Origin: an uncultured Bacteroidia bacterium
GTDB taxonomy: Bacteria > Bacteroidota > Bacteroidia > NS11-12g > UBA9320
NCBI GenBank assembly: GCA_943789165.1
Contig: CALSTB010000005.1
Location: 952,257-1,016,256 of the forward strand
DNA: 64,000 nucleotides
Direction: 5' to 3'
Part shown: positions 9,248 to 18,527 of the stretch, piece after piece
Layout: every line of letters begins with the position of its first letter
Numbering within the stretch: position 1 is the first letter of the stretch
Program-made: the position numbers and the translations under genes
The notes under the pieces: model-generated
What the model was told of the DNA's origin: nothing
What the model saw: the letters and a program-made list of their open reading frames with translations, nothing else
The model's database searches: none

Positions 9248-9832
9248 CTATTTGCTAATTATGTAGGCAACGACTGTTTTATGGTCGTCTAAAAATCCAA
9301 AGTAATAACGAATTCTATCAACTTTAAACAACATTCCATTTCTTTTCTCCTGGCGTTTCTCTACCAAGCCAAATTCTTCTACGATATTTTTTGATTCACT
9401 CAGTGCCAGAACATACGCTAAACGGTCGTCTAAACCTTCTTTAATTTTTAAGGTATCGCTAATTTTTCCATAGTTTAAGGTCTCTAGCTGATCTTTTAAG
9501 GTGATCAAATCTTTGGTGTCTAACTGTATCAATGCAATGGAACTATAGCCATCACTTTCAGCATCATCGATCCAAGTATCGGCAAAGACATAATCTCCCA
9601 ACGTAGGAAAAGATAGTTGGGTCGCTTGCTTATAATGGTTCTCATACAAGCCATATGGTTTGTAGACGCCTTTAAACATAACAAACATCAACAAAAGGGC
9701 TACAATGCCTGTGACGATAACCGTCCAACCAGGTTTTTGATTTTTCTTTAGATGTTTTATTAACGCAGTTGAAGCGCCCAGGATTAACACAAAACCCAAT
9801 AGAAGTGGAAAGAGGTACATGACTTTTTGCAT
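9248..9832 (-). CDS. Hypothetical protein with two N-terminal membrane helices
   Basis: A 194-residue protein with hydrophobic helices at about 5-25 and 37-55 and a soluble remainder of about 140 residues that should face outside. The soluble part is rich in acidic and lysine residues and ends in beta-like YYFGFLDDHKTVVAYII. No family is recognised. It sits between the hydrolase and the SRPBCC gene, four bases from the latter, and is probably in the same transcript. Confidence 0.6.
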   Translation of the reverse strand: MQKVMYLFPLLLGFVLILGASTALIKHLKKNQKPGWTVIVTGIVALLLMFVMFKGVYKPYGLYENHYKQATQLSFPTLGDYVFADTWIDDAESDGYSSIALIQLDTKDLITLKDQLETLNYGKISDTLKIKEGLDDRLAYVLALSESKNIVEEFGLVEKRQEKRNGMLFKVDRIRYYFGFLDDHKTVVAYIISK

Positions 9833-9858
9833 AACTAAATAGATTTAGTGGTTAATTT

Positions 9859-10476
9859 CTATTGAAGGATGGAACTTATTTCTGCTGCTTTATCGGCCAC
9901 CATAAAATGTCCCGCATCTTTGATTAATATCGCTTTTGATTTCTTTTTGGGTGGTAACACTCGATCTGCCGTACCGTATATTTTAGTCACATTGGTTGCA
10001 GGCGTTTTATTATCCCAAGTCATGATTTGCTTTACAGCCCACTTAACAAAGTCTAAGTCCACGTCTTCCAAAATGTAGTCTAACATTTCTGGGTCTTTGG
10101 TACCAAAAAACCAACTGGCCAATGGTCGAGGAATTTCCACAAAGCCATTAGGAACAACATTCGTTAGTTTCATTTTACCTATCATTTTAAACCACCATGG
10201 GATCTCCTTTTTGGTTTCTGCAGAAGACAGTAGAATGGTGTGAACTGGTTTTATAAACTTACACATTTCAGTCGCTAGCATGCCACCAAAGCTAAGTCCG
10301 ACCAAGGCAAATGGCTCTGAAGTATCTACTTGCGCGCACAAACGTTTTGCGTAAGAACTCATCGACTCATCACCTTCTGGTGTTATCCATTTTACATGAA
10401 CAACTTCATATGGAAACTCAAGAAACTGAAATGCGCGTTCGTCTGCGCCCAAACCGCTGATAGCGTAAATTTTCAT
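9859..10476 (-). CDS. Alpha/beta hydrolase
   Basis: A 205-residue alpha/beta-fold hydrolase. The nucleophile elbow is G-L-S-F-G-G (FALVGLSFGGMLATEM, about 55-70), the acid is probably in YGTADRVLPP, and the histidine in IKDAGHFMVADKA. Start MKIYAISGLGADERAF supplies the oxyanion-hole region. The substrate is unknown. First gene of the minus-strand run that ends with the SUKH gene. Confidence 0.85.
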   Translation of the reverse strand: MKIYAISGLGADERAFQFLEFPYEVVHVKWITPEGDESMSSYAKRLCAQVDTSEPFALVGLSFGGMLATEMCKFIKPVHTILLSSAETKKEIPWWFKMIGKMKLTNVVPNGFVEIPRPLASWFFGTKDPEMLDYILEDVDLDFVKWAVKQIMTWDNKTPATNVTKIYGTADRVLPPKKKSKAILIKDAGHFMVADKAAEISSILQ

Positions 10477-10557
10477 AGGTTGTATCTGGGTGCAAAGATT
10501 GTTTCAATAATCTTGTTTCGCAACATGTATCTGATTAGAATGTGAATAGTAGAATTT

Positions 10558-10592
10558 GACTCAAGACTGTTTGACTCAAGACTGTTTGACTG
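10558..10592. repeat. 15-bp tandem repeat
   Basis: Two perfect copies of GACTCAAGACTGTTT (10558-10572, 10573-10587) plus a third partial GACTG. It lies in the 199-bp gap between the hydrolase start and the RDD gene stop and resembles the GACAGTCAGAC-type segments of the intergenic repeat family seen later in the window. Confidence 0.85.
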
Positions 10593-10605
10593 TCATGTTA
10601 TCTAA

Positions 10606-10650
10606 TTTGGTCTATCCTCTTTTTTCTTTTCTCTTTTCTCTTTGTTCAGC
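10606..10650. repeat. Pyrimidine-rich repeat module (GGTCTATCCTCTTTTTTC type)
   Basis: A C/T tract introduced by GGTCTATCCTC, the inverted form of the AGAGAATAGAATAGAGACC module that recurs at 11260, 28112, 28282, 39935 and 40851. Noncoding in all frames. Confidence 0.7.
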
Positions 10651-10675
10651 TCCAGCATAGAAGCAACACTGCTAC

Positions 10676-11131
10676 CTAAGCATAGACCACAACAGATTTT
10701 GCTGCAATGTCGTGTATCGCATGCCGTCTTGACTTTTTAGAAACCACTAAAAGAGAAATAGTACCCAAAGATAATTTGATCAAATAGCGGATTACACCTA
10801 AATGGATTGGAATATTCTTTGATTGATCCGATTGTCTTTTTACACGTAAGCCCATCATGCGATGTCCCAAGGTGCCGCCACTAAAAGAAGTGAATATTGG
10901 GTCGTATAAACCAAAGATGAGCACTAACAATATGCCTCTGACTACTTCCATATCACCTGAAAACTTATTCAATACTTGTGAAGCGATTACTGACAAAATA
11001 ATCATCACCACGGAATCCGTCACAGCCGCGCGAACCCTATCAGATACTCCTGGAATTGGTTTCGCGTTAACTGAAGTTGTTTGAGAATTTGAGTCGTTTA
11101 TTTCGTTCGAGTCAATTGGTTTTGTGGTCAT
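10676..11131 (-). CDS. RDD family membrane protein
   Basis: A 151-residue RDD-domain protein with hydrophobic segments at about 33-53, 65-82 and 115-135. The family arginine and aspartates are in SDRVRAAVTDSVV, and the GGTLGHRMMGLRV segment is characteristic. The N-terminal 25 residues are polar and low complexity (NDSNSQTTSVN). RDD proteins may be transporters or membrane organisers; no substrate is inferred. It has gaps on both sides and is probably its own transcript. Confidence 0.85.
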   Translation of the reverse strand: MTTKPIDSNEINDSNSQTTSVNAKPIPGVSDRVRAAVTDSVVMIILSVIASQVLNKFSGDMEVVRGILLVLIFGLYDPIFTSFSGGTLGHRMMGLRVKRQSDQSKNIPIHLGVIRYLIKLSLGTISLLVVSKKSRRHAIHDIAAKSVVVYA

Positions 11132-11408
11132 GATTTAGTGTTTCATCAAATGTAATTAATTTTCAAAACCTCTCGAATAGTCAATAATTGATATGAATGA
11201 CGTCAGGTAGTATTTACTACTTTATATCTAATAGTTAAGTGTCGCTTGATATTATAAAAAGTCTATCCTCCCTTTTCTATTTTCTATTTTCTCTTTTCTC
11301 TTTTCTATTTTCTTTTCTCTTTATTCTATACTCCCGTGTAACAAACACAAATGACGCTTGATTATAAGGCATAAAAAAACCTCCATCGAATGATGAAGGT
11401 TTAACTTG
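11132..11408. other. Noncoding stretch with pyrimidine repeat
   Basis: Between the RDD gene and tRNA-His. A C/T tract of roughly 75 bases (about 11260-11335) starts GTCTATCCTCCC and consists of TTTTCTATTTTCTC-type units, the same module as at 10606 and in inverted form at 39935. The remainder up to 11376 shows nothing I recognise; the last part is the tRNA terminator. Confidence 0.7.
11373..11402 (-). terminator. Terminator of tRNA-His
   Basis: On the minus strand an 11-bp stem AAACCTTCATC / GATGGAGGTTT (one G-U pair) closes a four-base loop and is followed by a T run (complement of 11373-11379). It begins seven bases past the tRNA 3' end, so it ends the tRNA transcript. Confidence 0.85.
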
Positions 11409-11482
11409 GGTGGATGATGGGGCTCGAACCCACGACCCTCGGTACCACAAACCGATGCTCTAACCAGCTGAGCTACAACCAC
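11409..11482 (-). tRNA. tRNA-His(GTG)
   Basis: A 74-base cloverleaf. Anticodon loop TTGTGGT between TCGGT and ACCGA gives anticodon GTG (His). D arm GCTC-AGCTGGTTA-GAGC and T arm GTGGG-TTCGAGC-CCCAT are normal. Base 11483 supplies the G at -1 that pairs with discriminator C73, a tRNA-His hallmark. The acceptor stem GTGGTTG / CATCCAC has one mismatch, U5-U68, where an A would normally stand at position 5. CCA is not encoded. Confidence 0.92.
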
Positions 11483-11501
11483 CGTGTTTTTTTAAGGGAT
11501 G

Positions 11502-11530
11502 CAAAAATATGTCATTTATAAATTTTACAA
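11502..11530 (-). promoter_or_regulatory. Bacteroidota-type promoter of tRNA-His
   Basis: On the minus strand TTG (11530-11528), an 18-base spacer, and TATTTTTG (11509-11502), matching the Bacteroidota primary-sigma pattern TTG-N19-TAnnTTTG. The -7 element lies about 20 bases before the tRNA 5' end. Confidence 0.6.
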
Positions 11531-11675
11531 TACATTTTTCTATGTTTTCAATAAATATTTTGTCGACCTAAAAAGAGCCGATGCATACAGGCTCACTATC
11601 CACATATGTGCAGAACAAAATACCAAAACAGGCGTATTGACAGTTATTTTTGAAACATACTTATAAAAGGCAACT

Positions 11676-14600
11676 ATGCAACTGGGTACTCGCATCCGAT
11701 ATTTTTTAGGCATCATGTTCATGATGTTGCACGTCGTATATGGATATGCACAAAAGACACAAGTCTATGAACAAGCTGAAGAAACCTATTACCACGCGGT
11801 TGAACTTTATGACAAAGACTTATTCGGTCCTGCCATTGAAGAATTTGAACTGTACCTAAAATCAGATCAAAAAGACCAGCTACTAGCCGAAAAAGCGCGG
11901 ATCTACGCTTTGATTAGCCATATGCAGCTAGATCATCATAACTATGACCGCAAACTGGATAGGTATCTCAAAAACAATCCAGAAACAGCCATGCACAACT
12001 TGGCTATGTTTGAGTTAGGGAACTACTATTTCAACAACAGAAAATTCAAGAAGTCGGCCAAATACTACGAAGAGTTGACCATCTCGAACTTGCCAAAAGA
12101 ATACTGGGAAGAAGCGAATTTTAAAATGGGGTATGCTTTTTTTAGAACCAACGATTATGACAAGGCCAAAGCACACTTTAACAAAATAAGAAATCAAAAA
12201 GGTGAGTACTATACAGAAGCCAACTACTTCTATGGTTACATGTGTTATAAAAAAATGGACTATGATTGTGCGCTTCAGAGTTTCGGGCGTATATCGTCTG
12301 AAGGTCCAGAAATTATGCACCTGTACATCGCCCAGATATACTACGCGCAGAAGGGATTCAAGCCATCACAGGATTACGTATCACAGCACCGCAACGACAA
12401 ATATGCCAAAGAGTATGACTTGTTAGAAGGGAAAATTTATTTCCAACTAAAGGAGTATAAAAAGGCGTCTGAAATGTTTGCTAAAATAGATGACTTAACG
12501 TTTTATCTAACGAACGAAGACATCTATATGATGGGCTTTACGCACTTTCTAAATGATGATCATGAAAAAGCACAAGCAGCGTTTGTAAGAATATCGGGAT
12601 TGGAATCAAGTTTAGGTCAACTCGCCAATTACCAACTCGGTCAAAGTTTTCTTGCCACCGACGATAAGCAAAAAGCCTTTTTAGCTCTAGGTGTTGCCAA
12701 GCGAATGGATTACAATAAAGAAATCCAGGAAGAAGCGCATTTCAATTATGCCAAACTTGCGTTTGAGCAAGGTGCCCATAACAATGCCATCCAAACGACA
12801 CAAGAATTTATTAAGACCTATCCAAATAGCAAATACAGCGATGATGCAAAGGGAATGTTGGCTGAAATGTTGGTAAATACCAAAAACTACGACCAAGCCA
12901 TCAGGGTATTAGAAGAGATTAAATCGTTTAACGATCAGAGTAAAGCCATTTACCAGAAAATAACGTACAACAGGGCCGAACAGCATTTTACTGATCGACA
13001 CTACGACGAAGCGAAAACGTATTTTGAGAAATCGTTGCGGTTTACCAACTATCGACTACTGCAAGCCCAATCTTACTACTGGTTAGGGGAAATGTTGTTT
13101 ATGGATGGAAAATATGCTAATGCACGCTCCAATTACAGCCGCATGTTGAACATATCAGAGTCGACCAAAAGCATTTATTATACCAAAGCCTTATACAGTA
13201 TGGGTTACACCCACTACATGGAAAAGGACGTAAACAAAGCCTTAAACTACTTCAACAAATACAAGTCGGTGGCCAAAGACAAAGGCTCTAATGTCCACAA
13301 CGACAATGCCTTGCGTTTAGGAGATAGTTACTTTCTTAAAAAGCAATACGATGATGCAATCAGCGCATATGCCAGTGTAGCCAATGGCAAATACGAACAA
13401 AGTGATTACGCCTTGTTTCAAACAGGTATTATCTATGGTCTAAAAAGCAATCCTAGTAAAAAGGTAGAGACCTTAAAGCGAATAGAAACCAGTTTCCCAA
13501 ATTCTGTGTTTGTAGATGACGCTTTATATGAAATAGGCATTACGTATTACAAGTATCTACGTCAACCAGAAATGGCAATGACCATGTTCAATCGAGTGAT
13601 TAACAATCATCCAGCAAGCATTTATACACCTAATAGCTACCTGTATATTGGCAAAATTTTTGGTAGTTCTGGTGATTATAAAAAAGCCATGGAGTATTGT
13701 AAGAAAGTAATCGAACAATATCCCAACACTGCCGCTGCAAAAGATGCTTATGCAGAAGGTGAAACGGTTGCCACTAACATGGGCACTTTGGATGAATGGT
13801 TTGATTATGTCAATGGTCGCCCGAACAGTGATGTTCGAGTTACTTACCAGGATTCTGTGTTGTATGAAACTTCGTTGCAGAAATACCGTACAGGTGATTG
13901 TGCTGGCGCAACCAAAGGATTTACCGCGTACAAAAACCGTTTTGGCAAATCTGGATATTTCGTAACACAAGCCCATTATTACATTGCAGAGTGTGCCTAT
14001 TCCGAGGACAAATACGACATCGCAGTTGAGAATTATCAATATGTAGCAGATCAGTCGCTAAGTGAGTATTTAGAAGATGCGACTTATAAGCTGGCTGAAT
14101 TGTTATACTGGCAGAAAAAGCTCACGAAAGCCCTACCCTATTTTAGTAAGTTAGAGCGTTTGGCGAGTAGTAAAGTCCATTTCATATCGGCCGTTGTTGG
14201 TCAGATGCGTTGCAACTATGCCTTAGGTAATTTAGACGCTGCCAAGAAAAACGCAACCGACGTATTGCCAATTGAAAACATTGAATCCGAATACTTAATT
14301 GAAGCCAACCTTGTACTAGGTAAAATTCAATATGGTGCTGGCAATTTCTTAACGGCTATGTTCCATCTAGACTTTGTGGTAAAGGAATCTGCAACCGAGG
14401 AAGGTGCTGAAGCCCAATATTACAGATGTAAGGTGTTGTTCGACCAAGGTAAGTTAGACGAGGCAAGAACTGAAGTATTTGGCTTAAGCGAGGCTTATGC
14501 ATCCTACGAATATTGGGTGGTGAAGGGCTTCGTGTTGCTATCGGATATCTATGTAGCTGAAGAAGATTATTTCCAAGCACGAGCAACCTTGCAAGGAGTG

Positions 14601-14729
14601 CAAGATGCTTATGACGGTGACCAGGCCATTTTGGATGAAATTGCTCAAAAACTCAAAGCATTGGATAAGTTGGAAAACAAAAGCAACGCGACAGGCGATG
14701 ATGACGAAGACGGTTCTGAAGGAGAATAG
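11676..14729 (+). CDS. Large tetratricopeptide repeat protein, exported
   Basis: A 1017-residue protein with an N-terminal signal (LGIMFMMLHVVYGYAQK) and TPR-like helical pairs through almost its whole length, for example LAMFELGNYYFNNRKFKKSA, ALYEIGITYYKYLRQPEMAM and AQYYRCKVLFDQGKLDEA. The tail is acidic (DDDEDGSEGE). Proteins of this size and plan occur across Flavobacteriia as periplasmic scaffolds; no specific partner can be named. A TATTTTTG -7-like element stands at 11645-11652. It is convergent with ppx with only four bases between the stops. Confidence 0.88.
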   Translation: MQLGTRIRYFLGIMFMMLHVVYGYAQKTQVYEQAEETYYHAVELYDKDLFGPAIEEFELYLKSDQKDQLLAEKARIYALISHMQLDHHNYDRKLDRYLKNNPETAMHNLAMFELGNYYFNNRKFKKSAKYYEELTISNLPKEYWEEANFKMGYAFFRTNDYDKAKAHFNKIRNQKGEYYTEANYFYGYMCYKKMDYDCALQSFGRISSEGPEIMHLYIAQIYYAQKGFKPSQDYVSQHRNDKYAKEYDLLEGKIYFQLKEYKKASEMFAKIDDLTFYLTNEDIYMMGFTHFLNDDHEKAQAAFVRISGLESSLGQLANYQLGQSFLATDDKQKAFLALGVAKRMDYNKEIQEEAHFNYAKLAFEQGAHNNAIQTTQEFIKTYPNSKYSDDAKGMLAEMLVNTKNYDQAIRVLEEIKSFNDQSKAIYQKITYNRAEQHFTDRHYDEAKTYFEKSLRFTNYRLLQAQSYYWLGEMLFMDGKYANARSNYSRMLNISESTKSIYYTKALYSMGYTHYMEKDVNKALNYFNKYKSVAKDKGSNVHNDNALRLGDSYFLKKQYDDAISAYASVANGKYEQSDYALFQTGIIYGLKSNPSKKVETLKRIETSFPNSVFVDDALYEIGITYYKYLRQPEMAMTMFNRVINNHPASIYTPNSYLYIGKIFGSSGDYKKAMEYCKKVIEQYPNTAAAKDAYAEGETVATNMGTLDEWFDYVNGRPNSDVRVTYQDSVLYETSLQKYRTGDCAGATKGFTAYKNRFGKSGYFVTQAHYYIAECAYSEDKYDIAVENYQYVADQSLSEYLEDATYKLAELLYWQKKLTKALPYFSKLERLASSKVHFISAVVGQMRCNYALGNLDAAKKNATDVLPIENIESEYLIEANLVLGKIQYGAGNFLTAMFHLDFVVKESATEEGAEAQYYRCKVLFDQGKLDEARTEVFGLSEAYASYEYWVVKGFVLLSDIYVAEEDYFQARATLQGVQDAYDGDQAILDEIAQKLKALDKLENKSNATGDDDEDGSEGE

Positions 14730-14733
14730 TTCC

Positions 14734-15627
14734 TTACTTTTTCTTTAAGTATTCTTGATATAACGAACGGACAATACCATCAGAAAGTCCGATTTTAGGT
14801 ACGTAGATCTTTTTGGTAGACGTGAACTCTATAATCGATAAGAAGATTTCACAAGCTGGTATAATCACATCCGCCCTATCCGGATTCAAATTGTATTGAA
14901 TGATACGCTCCGTATACGTTAACGGTTTCATTTGCTCATAAAACTGTCGTAAACCAGCAGTCGTGATGTGCATGTCCGTATTTCTACGTCGTTGTTGCTT
15001 GTAGATCTTGTTGATGTTACCACCAGACCCCAAGATTGGAATACTGCTGTCAATCAACTTATGCTCGGCAAACCATTTCTTTAAGCGCTTCCATTCGTCT
15101 TTACTCACTTCGTCCATCATATACCGAATGGTGCCAATGTTGAAAGACTCTCTGACTGACTTTTTCTTGTTGTGATACGTGATTTCTGTACTACCACCAC
15201 CGACATCGACAAATAGAATTTTATCCTTAGCTTTAATAAATGCTGGTATTTCTTCGCCAGAGATAACGTTTGCTTCTTCCTCTCCAGAAATAATGTTGAT
15301 CTTTATCCCTGTGGTTTTTTTAATATGGTCTACGATCAAGGGACCGTTAATCGCATCCCGCATAGCCGAGGTGGCAAATGCTTTGTAAGAAATGATGTCT
15401 TGTGCCTTCATTAAGTGTTTAAATGAATGCATCGTTTCAATCATTTGCTTTTCTTTCTCAATGGAAATACGCTTTAGTTTAAAGGCGTCGTCACCTAATC
15501 GAAGCGGAACCCGTAACAGCAAGCCTTTTCGAAAGAAGGGGCCATCTTCTGTCTCAAAAACATAAGCCAGTAAAAAGCGAATCGCGTTAGAACCGATGTC
15601 TATGGAGGCAAATTTGAGGGGTTTCAA
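14734..15627 (-). CDS. ppx: Exopolyphosphatase / guanosine pentaphosphate phosphatase (Ppx/GppA)
   Basis: A 297-residue ASKHA-fold phosphatase, the short single-module form common in Bacteroidota. SIDIGSNAIRFLLA (8-21) is phosphate-1 and ILFVDVGGGSTEITY (about 137-151) phosphate-2 of the actin-like nucleotide fold; GEEEANVISGEE holds the catalytic glutamate region. It hydrolyses terminal phosphate from polyphosphate or pppGpp. Immediately downstream of ppk1 with a four-base gap, so synthesis and degradation enzymes are coexpressed. Confidence 0.93.
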   Translation of the reverse strand: MKPLKFASIDIGSNAIRFLLAYVFETEDGPFFRKGLLLRVPLRLGDDAFKLKRISIEKEKQMIETMHSFKHLMKAQDIISYKAFATSAMRDAINGPLIVDHIKKTTGIKINIISGEEEANVISGEEIPAFIKAKDKILFVDVGGGSTEITYHNKKKSVRESFNIGTIRYMMDEVSKDEWKRLKKWFAEHKLIDSSIPILGSGGNINKIYKQQRRRNTDMHITTAGLRQFYEQMKPLTYTERIIQYNLNPDRADVIIPACEIFLSIIEFTSTKKIYVPKIGLSDGIVRSLYQEYLKKK

Positions 15628-15631
15628 TAGT

Positions 15632-17662
15632 CTACTTTTTTTCTAAATACGTATAAAAATCTACTTGGCTTCTGGTTTTTTTCTTGTCATTGGTGACATA
15701 TTCGTTTTTCATGTTTTCATCAAAAGTCCGCGCTTTCACGTTGTCTTGCAATTGTATGGCGATAAAATCCAACAGCTCTTGCTGAATGGCTTCGTCGTAT
15801 ATCGGTGTGGCTACTTCAATCCTCCTATCGAGGTTTCTTGTCATCCAGTCAGCAGACGAAATATACATTTTTCGTGCACCCGTTTTGCCAAAGACGAAAA
15901 CGCGTGAATGCTCCAAATAGCAATCTAATATACTGATAGCTCTGATATTTCCTTTTGCTGCAGGCTCTTCTGGAACCAATGAACATATCCCGCGAATGAT
16001 CAATTCAATTTTCACTCCTTTACCAGCAGCCTCGTACAGTTTGTCAATCATTTCGGTATCCATCAAACTATTAGACTTCACCATGATGTACCCAGAATCG
16101 TCTTTTTCGGCGCAAGCAATCTGCTCATCAATGAGCAACAATAGACTGTTACGGGTGTAACGCGGGCTGACCAACAAATGATTAAACCTGGTGGCCACGT
16201 ATGGCTTTTCAATAAAGCTAAACACCTTTTCGACTTCTTCGGTGATTTCAGCACGTGCCGTTAACAGAGAAATGTCGCTATAAACATTGGCGGTGCCTTC
16301 ATGGAAGTTGCCCGTACCGATATGTGCTACTTTGTTACGCCCACTCTTGGCCTTGTACTCTATTAATATCAGCTTCGAATGAATCTTTAATCCTGGAGAA
16401 CCTAATATAAGTCGAACGCCTTCGTCTGTTAGCGTTTTGGCCCATTGTAAGTTCGCTTCTTCGTCGAAACGTGCCTGTAACTCAATCACAACCGTTACGT
16501 CTTTCCCGTTTTTAACTGCGTTGATTAAGGCGTTAATCACTTTTGAATCCGATGCCAATCGATATATAGTCACCTTAATACTTCGGACATTGGGTGAAAT
16601 GGCAGCTTCACGTAACAAGTCGATGATGTAGTCAAAGTTTTGAAACGGATAGTGAAGAAGGATGTCTTTTTTGGCTATTGCATCAATAATGCTTCTTTGG
16701 CCTTCTAAGTATTTATGGGTTAATGGCGGTTTTTCTTTGTACACTAGTTTCGACTCTCCCACATTTGGGAACTTCATAAAGTCTTTAAAATTGTGATACC
16801 GTTCGCCAGCGATAATGTTCTCCTCTTTAAACAGATTCATCTTTTTCATGAGGTACTGTACAGAGTCTTCACGCATGTGCTGATCGTAAATAAACCGCAA
16901 CGGCTCTCCCTTTTTTCGCTTCTCCAAACTACGCTTTAGTTTGTCGTAGAACCCAACAACAATGTCGTCATCCAAGTCAAGCTCAGCGTCACGCGTTATT
17001 TTAAACACATGAGAATCGAAATCTTCACAGTCAAATATTCTAAAGATTCGTCCTAAGTTGGCTCTAATCACGTCATCTAAATAAATGATGTATTTCTTTC
17101 CTTTTCGTTCTGGCAAAACGAGAAACCTACTCAATTGGTCACTTGGGATTTCTATTAAGCTGTATTGCTGCTGTTTGGTTTTATCAGCAAAGCCAACAAA
17201 CAAATAATTGACGTCGTCGTCGAGGTAGGGGAATTTTTTGAGTCTTTTCAACATGATAGGTACCAAAAGTGGTTCCACCTTTTGAAGAAAATAGTCATTG
17301 ACAAATTCTCGTTGTTCCTTATTAAGCTGCATTTCATCGATGATAAAAATGCCTTCTTTGCCCAACTCTTTAATGATAGAATTGTAGACCTTATCAAATC
17401 GCTTTTGAAGCCTGACAACTGTTTCATGAATATGGTTCATGACACGTTGAGGTGACTCCACAAATTGAACGTCCGTTTTCTTTTGTAACTTGATTAACCG
17501 ACGAATGGTTGCTACCCTAACACGAAAAAATTCGTCCAAGTTGTTTGAGAAAATACCTAAAAACCGCATTCTTTCAACCAACGGATTGATTGAATCTTCG
17601 GCTTCTTGTAATACGCGCTCGTTAAAAGATAACCAGCTTATTTCTCTATTGATGGTCTTCAT
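15632..17662 (-). CDS. ppk1: Polyphosphate kinase 1
   Basis: A 676-residue PPK1 that reversibly moves the ATP gamma-phosphate to polyphosphate. N-terminal domain NREISWLSFNERVLQEA and FSNNLDEFFRVRVATIRR, then the two phospholipase-D-like catalytic modules: LKIHSKLILIE with HIGTGNFHEGTANVYSD (first catalytic His region), and SILDCYLEHSRVFVFG (second His). Length is usual. Forms an operon with ppx; the stress-storage pair is a standard arrangement. Confidence 0.96.
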   Translation of the reverse strand: MKTINREISWLSFNERVLQEAEDSINPLVERMRFLGIFSNNLDEFFRVRVATIRRLIKLQKKTDVQFVESPQRVMNHIHETVVRLQKRFDKVYNSIIKELGKEGIFIIDEMQLNKEQREFVNDYFLQKVEPLLVPIMLKRLKKFPYLDDDVNYLFVGFADKTKQQQYSLIEIPSDQLSRFLVLPERKGKKYIIYLDDVIRANLGRIFRIFDCEDFDSHVFKITRDAELDLDDDIVVGFYDKLKRSLEKRKKGEPLRFIYDQHMREDSVQYLMKKMNLFKEENIIAGERYHNFKDFMKFPNVGESKLVYKEKPPLTHKYLEGQRSIIDAIAKKDILLHYPFQNFDYIIDLLREAAISPNVRSIKVTIYRLASDSKVINALINAVKNGKDVTVVIELQARFDEEANLQWAKTLTDEGVRLILGSPGLKIHSKLILIEYKAKSGRNKVAHIGTGNFHEGTANVYSDISLLTARAEITEEVEKVFSFIEKPYVATRFNHLLVSPRYTRNSLLLLIDEQIACAEKDDSGYIMVKSNSLMDTEMIDKLYEAAGKGVKIELIIRGICSLVPEEPAAKGNIRAISILDCYLEHSRVFVFGKTGARKMYISSADWMTRNLDRRIEVATPIYDEAIQQELLDFIAIQLQDNVKARTFDENMKNEYVTNDKKKTRSQVDFYTYLEKK

Positions 17663-17685
17663 CTATGAGTGAAGTATCCTTACTA

Positions 17686-18456
17686 TTAATAATTGAGAAT
17701 TTGAGACATCGTAACCTTTATGACTCTACCTTGTCCCTTTCCCTGTGTTATTTTACCATTGGTCGCATCTCGAATGCTGTCGCCGTTTCTATCATAACTA
17801 AAGTATGCTGGCGCTGTATGACCGTATTTTATGTTTATTTCCGCTGGATTATAGCCTCTCCAAAAATGAAAACCAATGCTCGCTACAGGTAAAACAAAAC
17901 CAGTCTTGCCTTTATAGGATGATTGTGATTGATCAAATCGAATAAGTCCAACCTTGTTGTATTCAAGTCCAATGCCCATGGAAATTCCAATGTCTTTTTC
18001 ACAGTCGTAGGTGGACCCAGATCCAACGTAAAGCTTAGCAAACAAGGGTATTTGAATACTTCCAAATCCTTCTATCCCTCCAACAGAAAAATCGCTGTAA
18101 GGTGGCGCTGTCACTTGCCCAAGTCCAATAGTGATTGGAGCCGAAATAGCGATAGCTGAATTCTCGTCTAAGGTTCTAATGTTGTATCGTGGTTCTAAGC
18201 CAAACGATACAAAGTTGTTGGTAAACGACTGAAAAGGTATTTCTGCGTAAATTGGAATTGTATTGCCTGGATTATCTGGATCTGGTTTCATATTCCCAGT
18301 TGGGGCATAAGCCACTTCTAATGGTGTCCAGATGTAATCCAAATAAAACGAGGAATGCAAGGCCAAAAAGAAATCTTCATTGTAATCACTTTTCTGACCG
18401 TAGATTGTTGAAGTTCCAGTAATGACAGTTAATAAAACAAGTGCAATTTTTTTCAT
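17686..18456 (-). CDS. Putative outer-membrane beta-barrel protein
   Basis: A 256-residue exported protein of unknown function. MKKIALVLLTVITGTSTIYG is a signal peptide, which favours the ATG at 18456 over one six codons upstream. The rest is alternating hydrophobic strands with glycine and aromatic girdles (for example FGLEPRYNIRT, GFHFWRGYNPAEINIKYG), as in small outer-membrane barrels. It stands alone between ppk1 and the O-antigen ligase gene. Confidence 0.6.
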   Translation of the reverse strand: MKKIALVLLTVITGTSTIYGQKSDYNEDFFLALHSSFYLDYIWTPLEVAYAPTGNMKPDPDNPGNTIPIYAEIPFQSFTNNFVSFGLEPRYNIRTLDENSAIAISAPITIGLGQVTAPPYSDFSVGGIEGFGSIQIPLFAKLYVGSGSTYDCEKDIGISMGIGLEYNKVGLIRFDQSQSSYKGKTGFVLPVASIGFHFWRGYNPAEINIKYGHTAPAYFSYDRNGDSIRDATNGKITQGKGQGRVIKVTMSQILNY

Positions 18457-18527
18457 AGTATATCTCTTGTACATAACGTTTTACAGCAAAATGTGTTTCA
18501 AAGACAACGTCAAAGCTGTGTTTGTTT

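Noticed and set aside
7409..10476. Defence island or toxin-antitoxin locus around the SUKH gene
   Set aside because: Neighbours are redox, cupin, SRPBCC and hydrolase genes with no nuclease, toxin or defence domain.
13557..14039. 160-residue frame on the minus strand inside the TPR gene
   Set aside because: It is antisense to a strong repeat-coding frame and has no family features or start context.
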